This document shows positions 1-10,385 of a DNA stretch of 18,516 nucleotides, in pieces. This stretch comes from Halanaerobiales bacterium. GTDB lineage: Bacteria; Bacillota_F; Halanaerobiia; DY22613. How positions within the stretch are numbered: the first letter of the stretch is position 1; each line of letters starts with the position of its first letter. The notes beneath the pieces were generated by a model, which was not told the origin of the DNA, searched no databases, and saw only the letters and a program-made list of their open reading frames with translations. The position numbers and the translations under genes were made by a program. Location: the NCBI GenBank assembly GCA_023128035.1, contig JAGMES010000083.1, positions 1-18,516 of the forward strand, in the 5' to 3' direction.

Positions 1-76
1 AATTGTTTTTAATCTTCAGTGGGGGTAGAATCCCCTACTGAAGCCCCGATGTTCAGCTTTAGCTGGACGAGTTCAC
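1..76 (+). mobile_element. Right end of an IS200/IS605-type element (tnpB tail, partial)
   Basis: Two hairpins occur in a row. One pairs CTTCAGT (14-20) with ACTGAAG (37-43). The other pairs GTTCAGCT (51-58) with AGCTGGAC (61-68) across a TT loop. The segment ends in GAGTTCAC at 69-76. A subterminal palindrome followed by GTTCAC is what right ends of IS1341/IS605-type elements of Bacillota commonly look like, and the second element in this window (ending at 11011) also ends in GTTCAC. Reading 13-75 in frame gives SSVGVESPTEAPMFSFSW, which resembles a TnpB C-terminal tail, but an in-frame TAA at 10-12 means any tnpB reading through here is broken or uses another frame. The rest of the element lies outside the window. 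Family assignment is by pattern only. Confidence 0.45.
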
Positions 77-1650
77 TAATGTTTAAAATGCCTCATCCCA
101 GTAAAGACCATAGCCATCCCATGTTCATCACAGGCTTCAATAACCTCTTTATCACGGATAGAACCACCTGGCTGAATCATCATAACAATATCTGCTTTTG
201 CAGCCTGATCTACACCATCACGGAATGGGAAGAAGGCATCTGAAGCAGCAACTGCACCTTTAACACGTTCACCTGCTTTTTTGACGGAAATATCCATCGA
301 ATCAACACGACTCATCTGTCCTGCACCAACACCTACAATCATACCATCTTTTGCTAATACAATTGCATTGGATTTAACATGCTTGCAAACCATCCAGGCT
401 AACCGTGCATCTATCATCTGTTGTTCAGTTGGCTGTACTTTTGTCACAACTTTTAGTTCATCCTCATTAAGATCTTCAATATCCAGATCCTGAATCAAAA
501 GCCCACCTTGAATCCTTTTAAAATCCCAGAGTGGCGAATTAGTTGGCAGTTCAGGATAAGTTAACAACTCACCAACCTCTAAAATCCGTACATTCTTCCA
601 GCGATCTTTTAACATCTCTAAAGCTTCTTCATCATATGCAGGAGCTAAAGTAACTTCAATAAATTTGTTTCCACTAGTCATAATTTTTGCTGTTTCTACA
701 TCAATAGGACGATTCACAGCAACAATGGAACCATATGCAGATAATGGATCACCAGCGTATGCTTTATCATATGCTTCTGCTAAAGTTTCACCAACAGCTG
801 CTCCACATGGATTAGCATGTTTAATTACTACTGCTGCAGGTTCTGTGAACTCACGAACTAATTCTAATGCACCATTAGCATCGTTTAAGTTATTATAAGA
901 AAGTGCTTTACCATGCAGTTGTTTTGCAGTGCTAACAGAATTAAAAGTAGGAGTACCTAATTCCCGATAAAATGCTGCTTTCTGATGTGGATTTTCACCA
1001 TATCTTAAATCCATCACTTTTTCTAAACGAACTTGTACTCGTTCAGGGAAGGATTCTTCTGTTTCACCTTTCAATTGCTCAACAAAATATTGATCAATCA
1101 TTGAGTCATAGTTTGCAGTATGATTAAAAGCTTTTGCTGCTAATCTCATACGGGTAGCAAAACTTAACTCACTAGATTCTTTCAGTTCATCTAAAATACC
1201 AGTATAATCAGCTTGGTCTACAACTACAGCTACATCCTTAAAACTTTTAGCTGCTGCTCTGATCATGGTTGGACCACCAATGTCAATATTTTCTAAAGCT
1301 ACATCCAGAGTAACATCTTTTTTCGCAATAGTTTCAGCAAAAGGATATAGGTTAACGACAACCATGTCAATAGTTTTAATATCAAGGTCAGCAAGTTCTT
1401 TTAAATCATTTGGATTAGAACGACGAGCAAGGATACCACCATGTACATTAGGATGAAGGGTTTTTACTCGACCATCCATCATTTCAGGAAAACGAGTGAC
1501 TTCTGAAATTGGTATAATCTCTAAACCTGATTCTTTCAATTTTCTCGCTGTACCACCTGTGGAAATGATCTCAAAGCCTAATTCTTGAATCCCTTTCGCA
1601 AACTCCACTATTCCTTCTTTATTCGATACACTGATCAACGCACGTTTCAT
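76..1650 (-). CDS. purH: Bifunctional AICAR transformylase / IMP cyclohydrolase
   Basis: Catalyses the last two steps of IMP synthesis: formylation of AICAR with 10-formyl-tetrahydrofolate, then ring closure to IMP. The protein is 524 aa, the usual length. The N-terminal cyclohydrolase domain shows [12 protein letters not shown] at 61-72 and [15 protein letters not shown] at 121-135. The transformylase domain shows RYGENPHQ at 216-223 and the catalytic Lys-His pair in KHANPCG (K277, H278). It ends in the family-typical RHFKH. The ATG at 1650 was chosen over a GTG three codons upstream because AGGGGGA sits about 9 nt before it, and because its A is the last base of the purN TAA (TAATG), giving translational coupling. 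It is the last operon gene in the window. The final G of its TAG stop coincides with the terminal base of the mobile-element end, so the protein is intact but the native downstream DNA, perhaps purD, has been displaced. Confidence 0.97.
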   Translation of the reverse strand: MKRALISVSNKEGIVEFAKGIQELGFEIISTGGTARKLKESGLEIIPISEVTRFPEMMDGRVKTLHPNVHGGILARRSNPNDLKELADLDIKTIDMVVVNLYPFAETIAKKDVTLDVALENIDIGGPTMIRAAAKSFKDVAVVVDQADYTGILDELKESSELSFATRMRLAAKAFNHTANYDSMIDQYFVEQLKGETEESFPERVQVRLEKVMDLRYGENPHQKAAFYRELGTPTFNSVSTAKQLHGKALSYNNLNDANGALELVREFTEPAAVVIKHANPCGAAVGETLAEAYDKAYAGDPLSAYGSIVAVNRPIDVETAKIMTSGNKFIEVTLAPAYDEEALEMLKDRWKNVRILEVGELLTYPELPTNSPLWDFKRIQGGLLIQDLDIEDLNEDELKVVTKVQPTEQQMIDARLAWMVCKHVKSNAIVLAKDGMIVGVGAGQMSRVDSMDISVKKAGERVKGAVAASDAFFPFRDGVDQAAKADIVMMIQPGGSIRDKEVIEACDEHGMAMVFTGMRHFKH

Positions 1651-2294
1651 TACAAACACTCCCCCTTTTCAAGGATCGATACTTTTCTTCCATCTAACTT
1701 TAAACGTCCTTCTTGATATAGACGAACAGCTTCAAGGTATATTCTATGTTCTTCTTTTAAGATTCTTTTCGCCAGTTCATCTCTCGTATCACCTTCTAGA
1801 AGGGGAACAGATGCCTGGATGATGATTGGCCCTGTATCCATCCCTTCATCTACAAAATGAACTGTACATCCTGTTACCTTCGCTCCATATCCTAAAGCCT
1901 GTTTCTGAGCATCTAGGCCCGGAAAAGCTGGTAGAAGTGATGGGTGTATATTCATCACTCGATCAGAAAAATGTTTTAAAAATGTAGAAGATAATATTCT
2001 CATAAAACCAGCTAATAAAACTAAATCTGCTCCAGAATCTTTAATAATCTCGATTAATTTTTCTTCATAATCTTTTTTAGAAGCAAATTCCTTTGGACTA
2101 ATATATGAAATTGGTACCCCGGCTCCTTTAGCGCGAGTAAACGCATAAGATCCAGATTTATCACTTATAACACGAACAATTTTAGCATTAAGTTCACCAT
2201 CTCGAATCGCATCAATAAAAGCTTGCAAATTAGTTCCACTTCCTGAAGCAAAAACCGCTAAGCGAATAGGATCAGATGTTATAGAATAATGCAT
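1650..2294 (-). CDS. purN: Phosphoribosylglycinamide formyltransferase (10-formyl-THF)
   Basis: Transfers a formyl group from 10-formyltetrahydrofolate to GAR, giving FGAR. At 214 aa it is slightly longer than typical PurN (about 190-210) because of a roughly 9-residue N-terminal extension. The phosphate-binding ASGSGTN is at 16-22. The catalytic triad is recognisable as N115 and H117 in NIHPSLLP and D153 in VDEGMDTG, by alignment from memory with E. coli N106/H108/D144. Its ATG lies inside the end of purM (16-nt overlap), preceded by AGGTAGG. It ends in the TAATG junction with purH. Between the two folate-dependent steps, this operon relies on formyl-THF for both. Confidence 0.96.
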   Translation of the reverse strand: MHYSITSDPIRLAVFASGSGTNLQAFIDAIRDGELNAKIVRVISDKSGSYAFTRAKGAGVPISYISPKEFASKKDYEEKLIEIIKDSGADLVLLAGFMRILSSTFLKHFSDRVMNIHPSLLPAFPGLDAQKQALGYGAKVTGCTVHFVDEGMDTGPIIIQASVPLLEGDTRDELAKRILKEEHRIYLEAVRLYQEGRLKLDGRKVSILEKGECL

Positions 2295-3316
2295 TCAGCT
2301 TCGCCTACCTTTCGTTCGGTAACTTCGCCGATAAGATAGCTCTCTTCTCCCATCTCGCGTAACATAGCTTGAATATTTTCAACTTCTTCAGACTTCACAA
2401 CCAGAATCATGCCTATTCCCTGATTAAAAGTGCGATACATCTCGTTTGATTCAACGCCTTCTTTTTCAATAAGCTCAAAAATTGCAAGTTTAGGCCATGT
2501 GCCTTCAGTGATTTCTGCTTTCAAGTCACTTGATAAAACACGTGGTATATTTTCTAAAAATCCACCACCAGTAATATGTGCGATTCCACCAATGTTGAAT
2601 TTTTCAAGTAATGTGATCACTGGTTTTACATAAATCCTTGTTGGAGTTAAAAGCACTTCACCTAAAGGGGCCTCCAGACCAGGTAAAGTTTCATTCCAAT
2701 CAAAACCCCGCTCTTTAGCGAAAATTTTGCGAACCAAAGAATAACCATTACTATGAATACCAGAGCTTGGTAAACCAATTATTTTATCACCAGCTTTAAT
2801 CGTTTCCCCAGTAATCATCTTTTTACGATCTACAATTCCAACTACAAAGCCAGCCATATCATACTCACCTGATTGATAAAGATCAGGCATCTCTGCTGTC
2901 TCTCCACCAATTAATGCACACTCAGCTTGAGTACAACCTTCAACAATACCACTAACTAATTCTTCTACCTTTTCAGGTTCTACTTTACTTACTGCCAAAT
3001 AATCAAGAAAAAAGAGTGGTTTTGCACCTTGAGCTAAAACATCGTTAACACACATTGCCACAAGATCAATTCCAACAGAATCATGGCAATCCAAATCAAT
3101 AGCAATTTTAAGTTTGGTCCCAACTCCATCAGTCCCAGAAACCAAAACTGGTTCTTCCATACCCTTCACATCAAGACCAAAAAGCCCACCAAAGCCCCCC
3201 AACCCTGCTAATACAGCAGGGTTATGGGTACTTGCTACCATTCCTTTGATCCGTTCAACTGCCTCATTTCCCGCATCTATATCTACACCAGCATTACGAT
3301 AAGTGAAATCAGCCAT
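2279..3316 (-). CDS. purM: Phosphoribosylformylglycinamidine cyclo-ligase (AIR synthetase)
   Basis: ATP-dependent closure of FGAM to 5-aminoimidazole ribonucleotide. The protein is 345 aa, matching the family. Motifs seen are GTDGVGTK (61-68, ATP and substrate binding), the ND pair at 91-92 and GGETAEMP (137-144), all typical of the PurM/PurL superfamily. The reading frame is open 45 nt further upstream, but the ATG at 3316 is chosen because AAGGAGG lies 7 nt before it and the protein then starts [12 protein letters not shown], like other PurM proteins. The start overlaps the purF stop by 8 nt and the 3' end overlaps purN by 16 nt, so translation of the three genes is probably coupled. Confidence 0.97.
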   Translation of the reverse strand: MADFTYRNAGVDIDAGNEAVERIKGMVASTHNPAVLAGLGGFGGLFGLDVKGMEEPVLVSGTDGVGTKLKIAIDLDCHDSVGIDLVAMCVNDVLAQGAKPLFFLDYLAVSKVEPEKVEELVSGIVEGCTQAECALIGGETAEMPDLYQSGEYDMAGFVVGIVDRKKMITGETIKAGDKIIGLPSSGIHSNGYSLVRKIFAKERGFDWNETLPGLEAPLGEVLLTPTRIYVKPVITLLEKFNIGGIAHITGGGFLENIPRVLSSDLKAEITEGTWPKLAIFELIEKEGVESNEMYRTFNQGIGMILVVKSEEVENIQAMLREMGEESYLIGEVTERKVGEAECIIL

Positions 3317-4715
3317 TACATTTCCTCCTTTCTTCAAGGGAAAATTTACCCAATCCTTCACCTACTGGATATTTACCATCAAAACACGCAGAACAAAAAC
3401 CTAAACCTGTATTTTTCAAAGCATCCAATAAACCATCCAAACTCAAATAAGTTAAAGAATCTGCACCGATATACTCAGTAATCTCTTTTATATCCATCCG
3501 GCTTGCAATCAATTCCTGCCGATTAGAAGTATCTAAACCATAGTAACAAGAATGAGTTACAGGAGGTGAACTAACACCGAAATGCACCTCTTTAGCACCC
3601 TTCTCTCGAAGCATCCGAATAATCTGTTTACTGGTTGTACCTCGAACTATAGAATCATCAATTAAAAGAACTCTTTTTCCTTTAACCAAATCATAGATCG
3701 GACTCAATTTTAATCTAACCTTTAGATCACGGATCTCTGGTTCTGGAGAAATAAAGGTTCGCCCTACATAACGATTTTTGATAAATCCCCATTCAAAAGG
3801 AAGATCTTTTTCTTCAGAAAATCCAAGAGCTGCTGAAATTCCTGAATCTGGTACAGGTACAACTATATCTACATCTTCAGACATTTCTCTTGCTAAAGCC
3901 CGTCCCATCTCCATCCGGGCCAGATGAACATTCTGCCCACCAATATTACTATCTGGCCGAGCAAAATAAATAAACTCAAAGATACAGAAAGCTAAGGAAC
4001 CCTCTGCATATTGCACAGAACGAATACCCTCATCGTTAATCACAACCATCTCACCAGGCCGTATATCTCGTACATACTCTGCACCAATAATGTCAAGTGC
4101 ACAGGTTTCTGACGCTAATACATAACTATCTCCTAATTTGCCTAGAGAAAGAGGGCGAATTCCATATGGATCACGAATTCCATATAAACTATCCTCTGTG
4201 AGTAATACCAGACTAAAAGCCCCCTTGATCTGATTCAAACTTTCTACAAGAGATGCTTCAAACTCTTTCTCACGAGAACGAGCAATCAAATGTGGAACTA
4301 CTTCTGTATCTAAAGTTGTATGAAAGATTGACCCATCTTCTTCTAAACGTTTTCTAATTTCATGGCCATTAATCAAATTTCCATTATGAGCCAGAGATAA
4401 ATTACCTTTCGCCAATCTCACTAATAAAGGTTGAGAATTTAACAAAGTACTTGTACCTGTCGTTGAATAACGAACATGACCGATTGCACTAGTACCTTCT
4501 AAAATTTTAAGATTTTCTTCATTAAATACAGATGTGACTAACCCCATACCTCTATATATAGAGAGCTCGCCATCTTTCAGGGCAGTGATTCCTGCGCTCT
4601 CCTGTCCCCGATGTTGTAAAGCATGAAGTCCAAAATAAGTTAATTGAGCAGCATTTTTTTGATTATAGATTCCAAATACTCCACACTCTTCTTTTATTTT
4701 TGGCTCATAATACAT
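3309..4715 (-). CDS. purF: Amidophosphoribosyltransferase (glutamine PRPP amidotransferase)
   Basis: First committed step of purine synthesis: PRPP plus glutamine gives phosphoribosylamine. The protein is 468 aa. It carries a 10-residue propeptide ([10 protein letters not shown]) ending before Cys11, the N-terminal nucleophile exposed by self-cleavage in the Bacillus-type enzyme. The Ntn-hydrolase glutaminase domain fills roughly 11-240. The PRPP loop is [12 protein letters not shown] at 349-360. Four cysteines, C244, C390, C441 and C444, fit the oxygen-sensitive [4Fe-4S] cluster of the B. subtilis class. The ATG at 4715 was preferred to one six codons upstream because AGGAGG lies 7 nt before it and the propeptide has the right length. 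It overlaps purL by 22 nt and purM by 8 nt. Confidence 0.97.
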   Translation of the reverse strand: MYYEPKIKEECGVFGIYNQKNAAQLTYFGLHALQHRGQESAGITALKDGELSIYRGMGLVTSVFNEENLKILEGTSAIGHVRYSTTGTSTLLNSQPLLVRLAKGNLSLAHNGNLINGHEIRKRLEEDGSIFHTTLDTEVVPHLIARSREKEFEASLVESLNQIKGAFSLVLLTEDSLYGIRDPYGIRPLSLGKLGDSYVLASETCALDIIGAEYVRDIRPGEMVVINDEGIRSVQYAEGSLAFCIFEFIYFARPDSNIGGQNVHLARMEMGRALAREMSEDVDIVVPVPDSGISAALGFSEEKDLPFEWGFIKNRYVGRTFISPEPEIRDLKVRLKLSPIYDLVKGKRVLLIDDSIVRGTTSKQIIRMLREKGAKEVHFGVSSPPVTHSCYYGLDTSNRQELIASRMDIKEITEYIGADSLTYLSLDGLLDALKNTGLGFCSACFDGKYPVGEGLGKFSLEERRKCNG

Positions 4716-6907
4716 GAAATTGCCTCCTGCCATTTAAGCTTAAGATCAGCTACATTTGAGCAAATATAATCATTAATCTTTAATTGATCTCCTTCAACAT
4801 GACCTAAACGCTTAACAGGAACATTATTAGATGAACAAATTGTCATCAGCATATCTAAATTTTTCTCTTCTATAGTAACAATAATTCGAGATTGGGATTC
4901 ACCAAAGAGCAAAGCATCTGGACGAATTTCATTAGCTTCTATCTCAATCACAGCCCCTAACCCATTCTCAAAAGTAGATTCAGCTAAAGAAACTGCCAAT
5001 CCACCTTCAGCACAGTCATGAGCAGATTTAACAATCTTTGCATTTATAGCTTCAAGTACAGATTGTTGTACAGCCTTTTCCAAATTCAAATCTAACTCAG
5101 GTACCTGACCTGTTTCTAAACCATGAGCCAAAGCTAGGTACTCACTTCCGCCTAACTCTTCTTTATTTTCACCAATCAAGAAGATGATATCTCCTTTATC
5201 TTTAAAACTCATCGTTACAGCATCCTCGATATCTTCAAGCAAACCAACCATACCGATAATTGGAGTTGGATAGATTGCTAAACCAGAATGTTCATTATAA
5301 AAACTCACATTACCGCCTGTAACTGGAGTGCTCAATGCCAAACATGCTTCTCTCATTCCTGCAATAGATTCTTTAAACTGATAGAACATCTCTGGCTTCT
5401 CTGGGTTACCAAAATTCAAACCATCGGTAATCGCTAACGGCTTACCACCACTACAAACTACATTTCGAGCAGCCTCAGCTACAGCAATCGCTGTACCCCG
5501 ACGTGGATTAAGATAACAATATCGACTATTACAGTCTGTTGTCACGGCAAGGCCTCGATTTGTGCCTTCCACCCGAACAACTGCTGCATCAGAACCAGGT
5601 AATACAACCGTATTGCTTCTTACCATGTGGTCATATTGTTCGTAAACCCATGCTTTATTAGCCAAATTTGGACTCTTTAATAATTTAACGAGAATTTCGT
5701 TATATTCATCTTCCGCTGGAACTGGAATTTGAGTTATATCAAAACTTTCTGCATCAGCTAAATAAGCTGGACGTTCACTCGCCGGATGATATACAGGAGC
5801 ATCATCAGCTAAACTTGAAGCTGGTACTTGAGCTACAATTTTACCATTTTCCTTGATAGTTAAGTTTCCATCTTCATTTACCTGGCCTACTACTACGGCA
5901 TTCAAACCCCAACGTTCAAAGATAGCTTTAACTTCATCTTCGTGACCCTTTTTAGGAACAACCAGCATTCTTTCTTGAGATTCAGATAACATAAAATCAT
6001 ATGGTGTCATATCATTTTCTCTAGCTGGAACTAATGCTACATCTATTTCAATACCAGTACCTGCTCGACTTGCCATCTCACAAGAAGAGCTAGCCAAACC
6101 TGCAGCTCCCATATCTTGAATACCGACAACTGCATCAGTTTTATATAATTCCAAACAAGCTTCCATCAAGAGTTTTTCCATAAATGGATCTCCGACCTGA
6201 ACAGATGGACGTTTTTCTTCAGATGCTTCACTTAATTCCTCAGAAGCAAAACTAGCACCCTTAATTCCATCTCGACCAGTTGATGCTCCTACAACCATAA
6301 CTGGATTACCAACTCCCGATGCAGAACCTGTAACAATATCCTCTACAGGCATAACACCAAGACACATAGCGTTAACCAATGGGTTACCCTGATAACTACT
6401 ATTAAAATAAGTTTCTCCACCTACAGTTGGAATACCAAGACAATTACCATAATCTCCAATCCCCGCTACAACACCTTCAAAAATATAACGCACATGTTCA
6501 TCATCAAGTGTACCAAAGCGCAAAGAATTTAAAAGAGCAATAGGACGTGCACCCATGGTGAAGACATCACGAACAATTCCTCCTACACCAGTTGCAGCAC
6601 CTTGATAAGGTTCAATGGCTGATGGATGATTATGACTTTCAATTTTAAAAGTTGCTGCCATTCCATCACCAATATCGATAATTCCAGCGTTTTCTCCAGG
6701 ACCTTGAAGCACATATTCCCCTTTAGTTGGAAGAGTTTTTAATTGAGCTTTAGAATGTTTATAACTACAATGTTCTGACCACATTACACCATATAAAGCC
6801 AGTTCTAATTCATTAGGTTCCCGATTCAAAATATCGAGAATCCGTTGATATTCATCATATTTTAAACCATTAACGGCTAATTTTTCTTTTAGCTCTGCTG
6901 TAAGCAT
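4694..6907 (-). CDS. purL: FGAM synthase, large synthetase subunit (small-type PurL)
   Basis: ATP-dependent amidation of FGAR to FGAM. The ammonia comes from PurQ, and PurS bridges the two. At 737 aa it is the short PurL found in PurS-containing bacteria rather than the roughly 1300-residue fused enzyme. Seen motifs are SEHCSYKHS (44-52), SHNHPS (91-96) holding the expected catalytic His, and [12 protein letters not shown] (109-120). A second PurM-like half follows. The ATG at 6907 has a purine-rich AGAGGGGGA about 8 nt upstream. The gene overlaps purQ by 19 nt and purF by 22 nt. Confidence 0.97.
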   Translation of the reverse strand: MLTAELKEKLAVNGLKYDEYQRILDILNREPNELELALYGVMWSEHCSYKHSKAQLKTLPTKGEYVLQGPGENAGIIDIGDGMAATFKIESHNHPSAIEPYQGAATGVGGIVRDVFTMGARPIALLNSLRFGTLDDEHVRYIFEGVVAGIGDYGNCLGIPTVGGETYFNSSYQGNPLVNAMCLGVMPVEDIVTGSASGVGNPVMVVGASTGRDGIKGASFASEELSEASEEKRPSVQVGDPFMEKLLMEACLELYKTDAVVGIQDMGAAGLASSSCEMASRAGTGIEIDVALVPARENDMTPYDFMLSESQERMLVVPKKGHEDEVKAIFERWGLNAVVVGQVNEDGNLTIKENGKIVAQVPASSLADDAPVYHPASERPAYLADAESFDITQIPVPAEDEYNEILVKLLKSPNLANKAWVYEQYDHMVRSNTVVLPGSDAAVVRVEGTNRGLAVTTDCNSRYCYLNPRRGTAIAVAEAARNVVCSGGKPLAITDGLNFGNPEKPEMFYQFKESIAGMREACLALSTPVTGGNVSFYNEHSGLAIYPTPIIGMVGLLEDIEDAVTMSFKDKGDIIFLIGENKEELGGSEYLALAHGLETGQVPELDLNLEKAVQQSVLEAINAKIVKSAHDCAEGGLAVSLAESTFENGLGAVIEIEANEIRPDALLFGESQSRIIVTIEEKNLDMLMTICSSNNVPVKRLGHVEGDQLKINDYICSNVADLKLKWQEAISCIMSQK

Positions 6908-7617
6908 GGAACTTCCCCCTCTCCAGCACGTGCTGCAATAATTGAAGCAAAGATTTTACGGCCATCCACACATCCGTTCCCTAAACGGCCATCAACAGCC
7001 CGCTCAGGATGAGGCATTAAACCAAAAACATTTTTCTTCTCATTAGCTATACCTGCAATATTAGAAACCGAACCATTCGGGTTTGCATCTTCTGTTACTT
7101 CACCTTCTAAAGTCGAATAACGAAGAAGAATTTGACCATTAGCTTCCATTCGAGCGATACTTTCAGAGTCATTATAATAATTACCTTCACCATGAGCGAT
7201 TGGTAAAACAATCACTTCACCCTTTTTCATCTGATTGGTAAAAGGTGTGTCAACATTTTCTATTCTTAAAGTACTATAATTACATCTAAACTTCAAACTA
7301 TTATTCTTCTGCATAGCCCCTGGCAAAAGACCTGCTTCTAATAAAATCTGAAAACCATTACAGATTCCAATTACCAGGCCACCTTGCTCAGCAAACTTTT
7401 TAACTTCTTCCATCATTATGGCAAACCGAGCAATTGCTCCCGCTCTCAAATAATCTCCATAAGAAAAACCTCCAGGAATAATAACACAATCAAAATCATC
7501 CAGAGAACGTTTATCGCCGTGCCAGAAATATTCAGCAGTATGTCCTAATAATTCTACAGCATATTTACAATCATGATCACAATTAGAACCAGGAAAAACA
7601 ATGATTCCAAACCGCAT
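6889..7617 (-). CDS. purQ: FGAM synthase, glutaminase subunit
   Basis: Class I glutamine amidotransferase that releases ammonia for PurL. The nucleophile is Cys86 in GICNGFQ and the His-Glu pair is in PHPER (H202, E204), so the triad is complete. About 242 aa, slightly longer than the B. subtilis protein, with a [11 protein letters not shown] tail. The start ATG lies 2 nt after the purS stop, with GAGGGG as ribosome site inside the end of purS. The 3' end overlaps purL by 19 nt. This fits a purS-purQ-purL block making the three-subunit complex in fixed proportion. Confidence 0.97.
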   Translation of the reverse strand: MRFGIIVFPGSNCDHDCKYAVELLGHTAEYFWHGDKRSLDDFDCVIIPGGFSYGDYLRAGAIARFAIMMEEVKKFAEQGGLVIGICNGFQILLEAGLLPGAMQKNNSLKFRCNYSTLRIENVDTPFTNQMKKGEVIVLPIAHGEGNYYNDSESIARMEANGQILLRYSTLEGEVTEDANPNGSVSNIAGIANEKKNVFGLMPHPERAVDGRLGNGCVDGRKIFASIIAARAGEGEVPCLQQS

Positions 7618-7619
7618 CT

Positions 7620-7877
7620 TTATTCCCCCTCTACAGGAAAGATTTCATATATATAATCTTCAATTATTGGATTAGTTAAAAGACGTTTACTCATCTCTTC
7701 CACATATTCTTCTACTTTTTTTCTATCATCCATTTTAACGATAAATTCCATGAATTTACCCATTTCTAAACCTTCAACTTTAGAATAACCCAAAGCAGCT
7801 AAGCCATTAGTCACAGCAGCACTCTGAGGATTTAAAATACCTTTACGTGGCATAACTTTTAATTCCACTCGAAACAT
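7620..7877 (-). CDS. purS: FGAM synthase, PurS subunit
   Basis: Small bridging subunit (85 aa) that is needed to assemble PurL with PurQ and pass ammonia. It starts [18 protein letters not shown], the typical opening strand of the family, and has the conserved [10 protein letters not shown] stretch near residues 36-45. The frame runs open to 7904, but the ATG at 7877 is chosen because GGGAGG lies 8 nt before it and the homologous region begins there. Separated from purC by 34 nt and from purQ by 2 nt. Confidence 0.95.
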   Translation of the reverse strand: MFRVELKVMPRKGILNPQSAAVTNGLAALGYSKVEGLEMGKFMEFIVKMDDRKKVEEYVEEMSKRLLTNPIIEDYIYEIFPVEGE

Positions 7878-7911
7878 GAAAATTTCCTCCCTTTTTATTA
7901 TCAATATTTAT

Positions 7912-8628
7912 TTAACTACCCTGTACCCGGTTTAAAATTTCTTGATAAGCCTCTTCAACATTACCTAAATCACGACGGAACCGATCTTTATCTAAGCGTT
8001 CACCAGTTTCTTTGTCCCAAAGACGGCAAGTATCTGGAGAAATCTCATCTGCTAAAATCACTTTACCCTCAGGAGTCCTGCCAAATTCCAATTTATAATC
8101 TATTAAATCAATACCCATTTTCCCGAAATATTCAATGAGTAAGTCGTTAATCTTTAAGGCTTCTACTTTTAAAAATTCTACCTCTTCTGGTGAAGCCAAT
8201 TTTAAAAGTTGAATATGATCTTCAGTAATCAATGGATCTCCTAAATCGTCATCTTTATAATAAAATTCTACTAATGGAGTCTCCATACGAATACCTTCAT
8301 CAATACCCAAACGTTTGCACAAACTACCAGTTGTCACATTTCGTACAACTACTTCTACAAGAATAATCTTGACTTCTTTAACCAACATTTCAGTCTCGTT
8401 AATCAACTCAACGAAATGATTTACAATCCCAGCTTGTTTAAGCATCTTAAAGATAGTAGCTGAAATCAGGTTGTTATATTTACTCTTGTTTTCAATTGTT
8501 CCTTTTTTTAATCCGTTAAATGCTGTTGCATCATCTTTGTACTGCACCCAAAAAACTCCTGGTGCATCAGTTTTAAAGATTTTTTTTGCCTTTCCTTCAT
8601 ACAGTTGTTCTAATTTTTGAGTCGCCAA
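7912..8628 (-). CDS. purC: SAICAR synthase
   Basis: Joins CAIR and aspartate with ATP to give SAICAR. 238 aa, normal for the family. Motifs are YEGKAKKI (10-17), [13 protein letters not shown] (91-103) and [14 protein letters not shown] (192-205), the last being the substrate-binding signature. The start is called at the TTG at 8628, giving [22 protein letters not shown] at 8637 is in frame but directly abuts the strong AAGGAGGG at 8638-8645, too close to be used, whereas the TTG is 9-10 nt away. The unusual start codon may tune its translation downward. Confidence 0.95.
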   Translation of the reverse strand: MATQKLEQLYEGKAKKIFKTDAPGVFWVQYKDDATAFNGLKKGTIENKSKYNNLISATIFKMLKQAGIVNHFVELINETEMLVKEVKIILVEVVVRNVTTGSLCKRLGIDEGIRMETPLVEFYYKDDDLGDPLITEDHIQLLKLASPEEVEFLKVEALKINDLLIEYFGKMGIDLIDYKLEFGRTPEGKVILADEISPDTCRLWDKETGERLDKDRFRRDLGNVEEAYQEILNRVQGS

Positions 8629-8658
8629 GATTAACACCCTCCTTAAATTATCACCACA

Positions 8659-10050
8659 TTATATTTGTTCGAGTTTTCTTTTCCATTCATTAATAATAGC
8701 TTCCGTCTTCTCTACAGCTCTACCTATATATCTTTCTGGATATTGGATTAAACCTTTCTGTTCTTCAGTAAACTGATTCCAGTATGTTTGAATCTCTTGG
8801 TCTTCAAACATAAGTTGATAAACTGTCTTCCCTGTCTCTTTTGCTTCTACAGTCTTTAAACGAACTGCCTCATGTGCATCAGGATGACCATAACCTGCTA
8901 AAAGAATATATAAAGGTTCTGCAATGATTGACTCTTTTGTCTTGTTAAAATTAGCCTGCATCTGTTCATGATTCACCCACATCTTCTTGGTCACACGAGT
9001 CAAGCGACGTGTTGACATCACTAGTCCAGCAATCACTTCAACCACAAAACGACCGGAAGCAGAGTTGGTTAGATCACGTTGATGTTCAGAAATTTGGTCT
9101 AAATAAAGGGTCATCATCCGTGGCATGAATTCTTTATACATACTTTTAACGTTTTCGTAATTAATAGGATTTCGTTTATGGGGCATTGTAGAAGATCCTA
9201 CTTGATCTTTACCAAAATATTCTCCTACTTCATCGATCTCAGTTCTCTGTAAATGGCGCATATCATCTGCAAAGTTTGCTAAAATTCCAAAAGCAGAAAC
9301 CAATGTATGGACAAAATCAGAAACATACTCTGGCTGTACAATCTGAGTGGAAATCGGGCATGCTTCAAGCCCAACTTCGGTCAAAACATCCATTTCAAAT
9401 TGAACAGGATCTTCTATAAATAAGGCACTAGCATTGTAGGCACCAACGGCTCCTGCCATCTTACCGCGTAAATTTGATGCAGCTTGGTTGATTTTAACAA
9501 TTTGCTGGCCCAACCTACTAATATATAAAGAAAGAACATAACCAAAAGTGACAGGAACAGCATGTTGTCCATGTGTTCGACCAATCTGAATAGTTTCTTT
9601 CTCATTACAAGCAAGATCCAGTAAAATTGTTACGAATTCTTTTAAAGCTGGTATAACCAATTCTTTTGCTGCATCCCGATAACGAATTGCAGCAGAAGTA
9701 TCCATAATATCAACTGAAGTTGCAGAAAAATGTACAAAAGGTTTAGCCTCAGGACTAACTTGATTACGAATGCAGTTAACCAGAGCCCGAATATTATGTC
9801 TTGTTTTCTGTTCTTCTTTATAAACTTCCTCTGGAGTAACCGCTTTGCAAGCTTCCTCAACCTCTTTTACCACTTCTTGATTACATAGATTCCATTTTTG
9901 TAAAGCTTTCACCAATGCTAACTCAACCTCAGCCTGTGTACGAATCACAGCCTCTTCAGAGAGATAGTAGGATAAATCACTAAATCCCTCTTCAGGTATT
10001 GAATAACGATGATCCAACGGACTAATGTTTTTGAAAATATTTCGTTCCAT
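8659..10050 (-). CDS. purB: Adenylosuccinate lyase
   Basis: Acts twice in purine synthesis: it cleaves SAICAR to AICAR and adenylosuccinate to AMP, releasing fumarate. 463 aa, a tetrameric fumarase/aspartase-superfamily enzyme and longer than the roughly 430-aa B. subtilis PurB. Key motifs are TRHNIRAL (83-90), SATSVDIMDT (109-118), GRTHGQH (157-163, catalytic His) and the flexible loop GSSTMPHKRNP (285-295, catalytic Ser). The ATG at 10050 has GAGGAGGGG (10055-10063) 4-5 nt upstream. It is the first operon gene here; purE and purK, which precede purB in Bacillus, are absent from the window. 30 nt separate it from purC. Confidence 0.97.
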   Translation of the reverse strand: MERNIFKNISPLDHRYSIPEEGFSDLSYYLSEEAVIRTQAEVELALVKALQKWNLCNQEVVKEVEEACKAVTPEEVYKEEQKTRHNIRALVNCIRNQVSPEAKPFVHFSATSVDIMDTSAAIRYRDAAKELVIPALKEFVTILLDLACNEKETIQIGRTHGQHAVPVTFGYVLSLYISRLGQQIVKINQAASNLRGKMAGAVGAYNASALFIEDPVQFEMDVLTEVGLEACPISTQIVQPEYVSDFVHTLVSAFGILANFADDMRHLQRTEIDEVGEYFGKDQVGSSTMPHKRNPINYENVKSMYKEFMPRMMTLYLDQISEHQRDLTNSASGRFVVEVIAGLVMSTRRLTRVTKKMWVNHEQMQANFNKTKESIIAEPLYILLAGYGHPDAHEAVRLKTVEAKETGKTVYQLMFEDQEIQTYWNQFTEEQKGLIQYPERYIGRAVEKTEAIINEWKRKLEQI

Positions 10051-10093
10051 TATGCCCCTCCTCTTTCGAACTTTTATATTATTTCATTGCTAT

Positions 10094-10169
10094 ATTGTTC
10101 GTGTTTTAGTTATTTCTAACCTATGATAACACGATTCGGAGATTAAATCAACCATAAAAACCGAATATT
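10094..10169. promoter_or_regulatory. Candidate PurR operator: three PurBox-like sites
   Basis: Compared by eye with the Bacillus PurBox consensus AWWWCCGAACWWT, the plus strand carries AAAACCGAATATT at 10157-10169 (12 of 13). The minus strand carries AAACACGAACAAT at 10094-10106 (11 of 13) and ATCTCCGAATCGT at 10131-10143 (9 of 13). They sit upstream of the -35, downstream of the -10 and inside the promoter spacer, and the outer pair is in inverted orientation. Spacing differs from the classical 16-17 nt gap of B. subtilis, so binding by a PurR-type repressor is inferred, not shown. Confidence 0.5.
10123..10151 (-). promoter_or_regulatory. Sigma-A-type promoter of the pur operon
   Basis: On the minus strand, TTGATT (10146-10151) is followed after exactly 17 nt by TATCAT (10123-10128). 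Transcription would start near 10115, giving a leader of about 65 nt before purB. The leader is too short for a purine riboswitch aptamer plus expression platform, so regulation by a DNA-binding repressor is more likely. Confidence 0.7.
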
Positions 10170-10298
10170 TAGGATTAAAACAGATTTATTGTACGAAGTT
10201 ATGCAGTTATTATTCTTCTTATATTTTTTATTATTCCCATTTTCTAAAGGAAATAGTTGTAACTTCCTGAACCCAATATACTCTTCAGAAAGTTTCAT

Positions 10299-10346
10299 AT
10301 CCTATAATTTGTGGTTCTAATCTAGGAAAACCACAATATATGCTAC
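10299..10346 (+). promoter_or_regulatory. Tandem NrdR-like boxes (copy 1)
   Basis: ATCCTATAATTTGTGG (10299-10314) and CCACAATATATGCTAC (10331-10346) each resemble the NrdR consensus ACACWATATATWGTGT (about 11 of 16 matches each). They are separated by 16 nt, so equivalent points are 32 nt apart, about three helical turns. That is the arrangement known for NrdR operators of ribonucleotide reductase genes. Confidence 0.55.
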
Positions 10347-10356
10347 TTTTACGCCA

Positions 10357-10385
10357 TAGACAGCTTAAATTAGGTGCTGTATAAT
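10357..10385 (+). promoter_or_regulatory. nrdJ-type promoter (copy 1)
   Basis: TAGACA (10357-10362), a 17-nt spacer and a perfect TATAAT (10380-10385). It now drives only the collapsed nrdJ remnant, giving a predicted transcript of about 235 nt from roughly 10392 to the terminator near 10626. Confidence 0.7.

Noticed and set aside
9414..9860. Two minus-strand ORFs of 66 and 72 codons within purB
   Set aside because: They are shifted-frame shadows of the conserved purB sequence with no ribosome sites.
10064..10122. Purine riboswitch before purB
   Set aside because: The leader is too short and no three-way-junction elements are seen.
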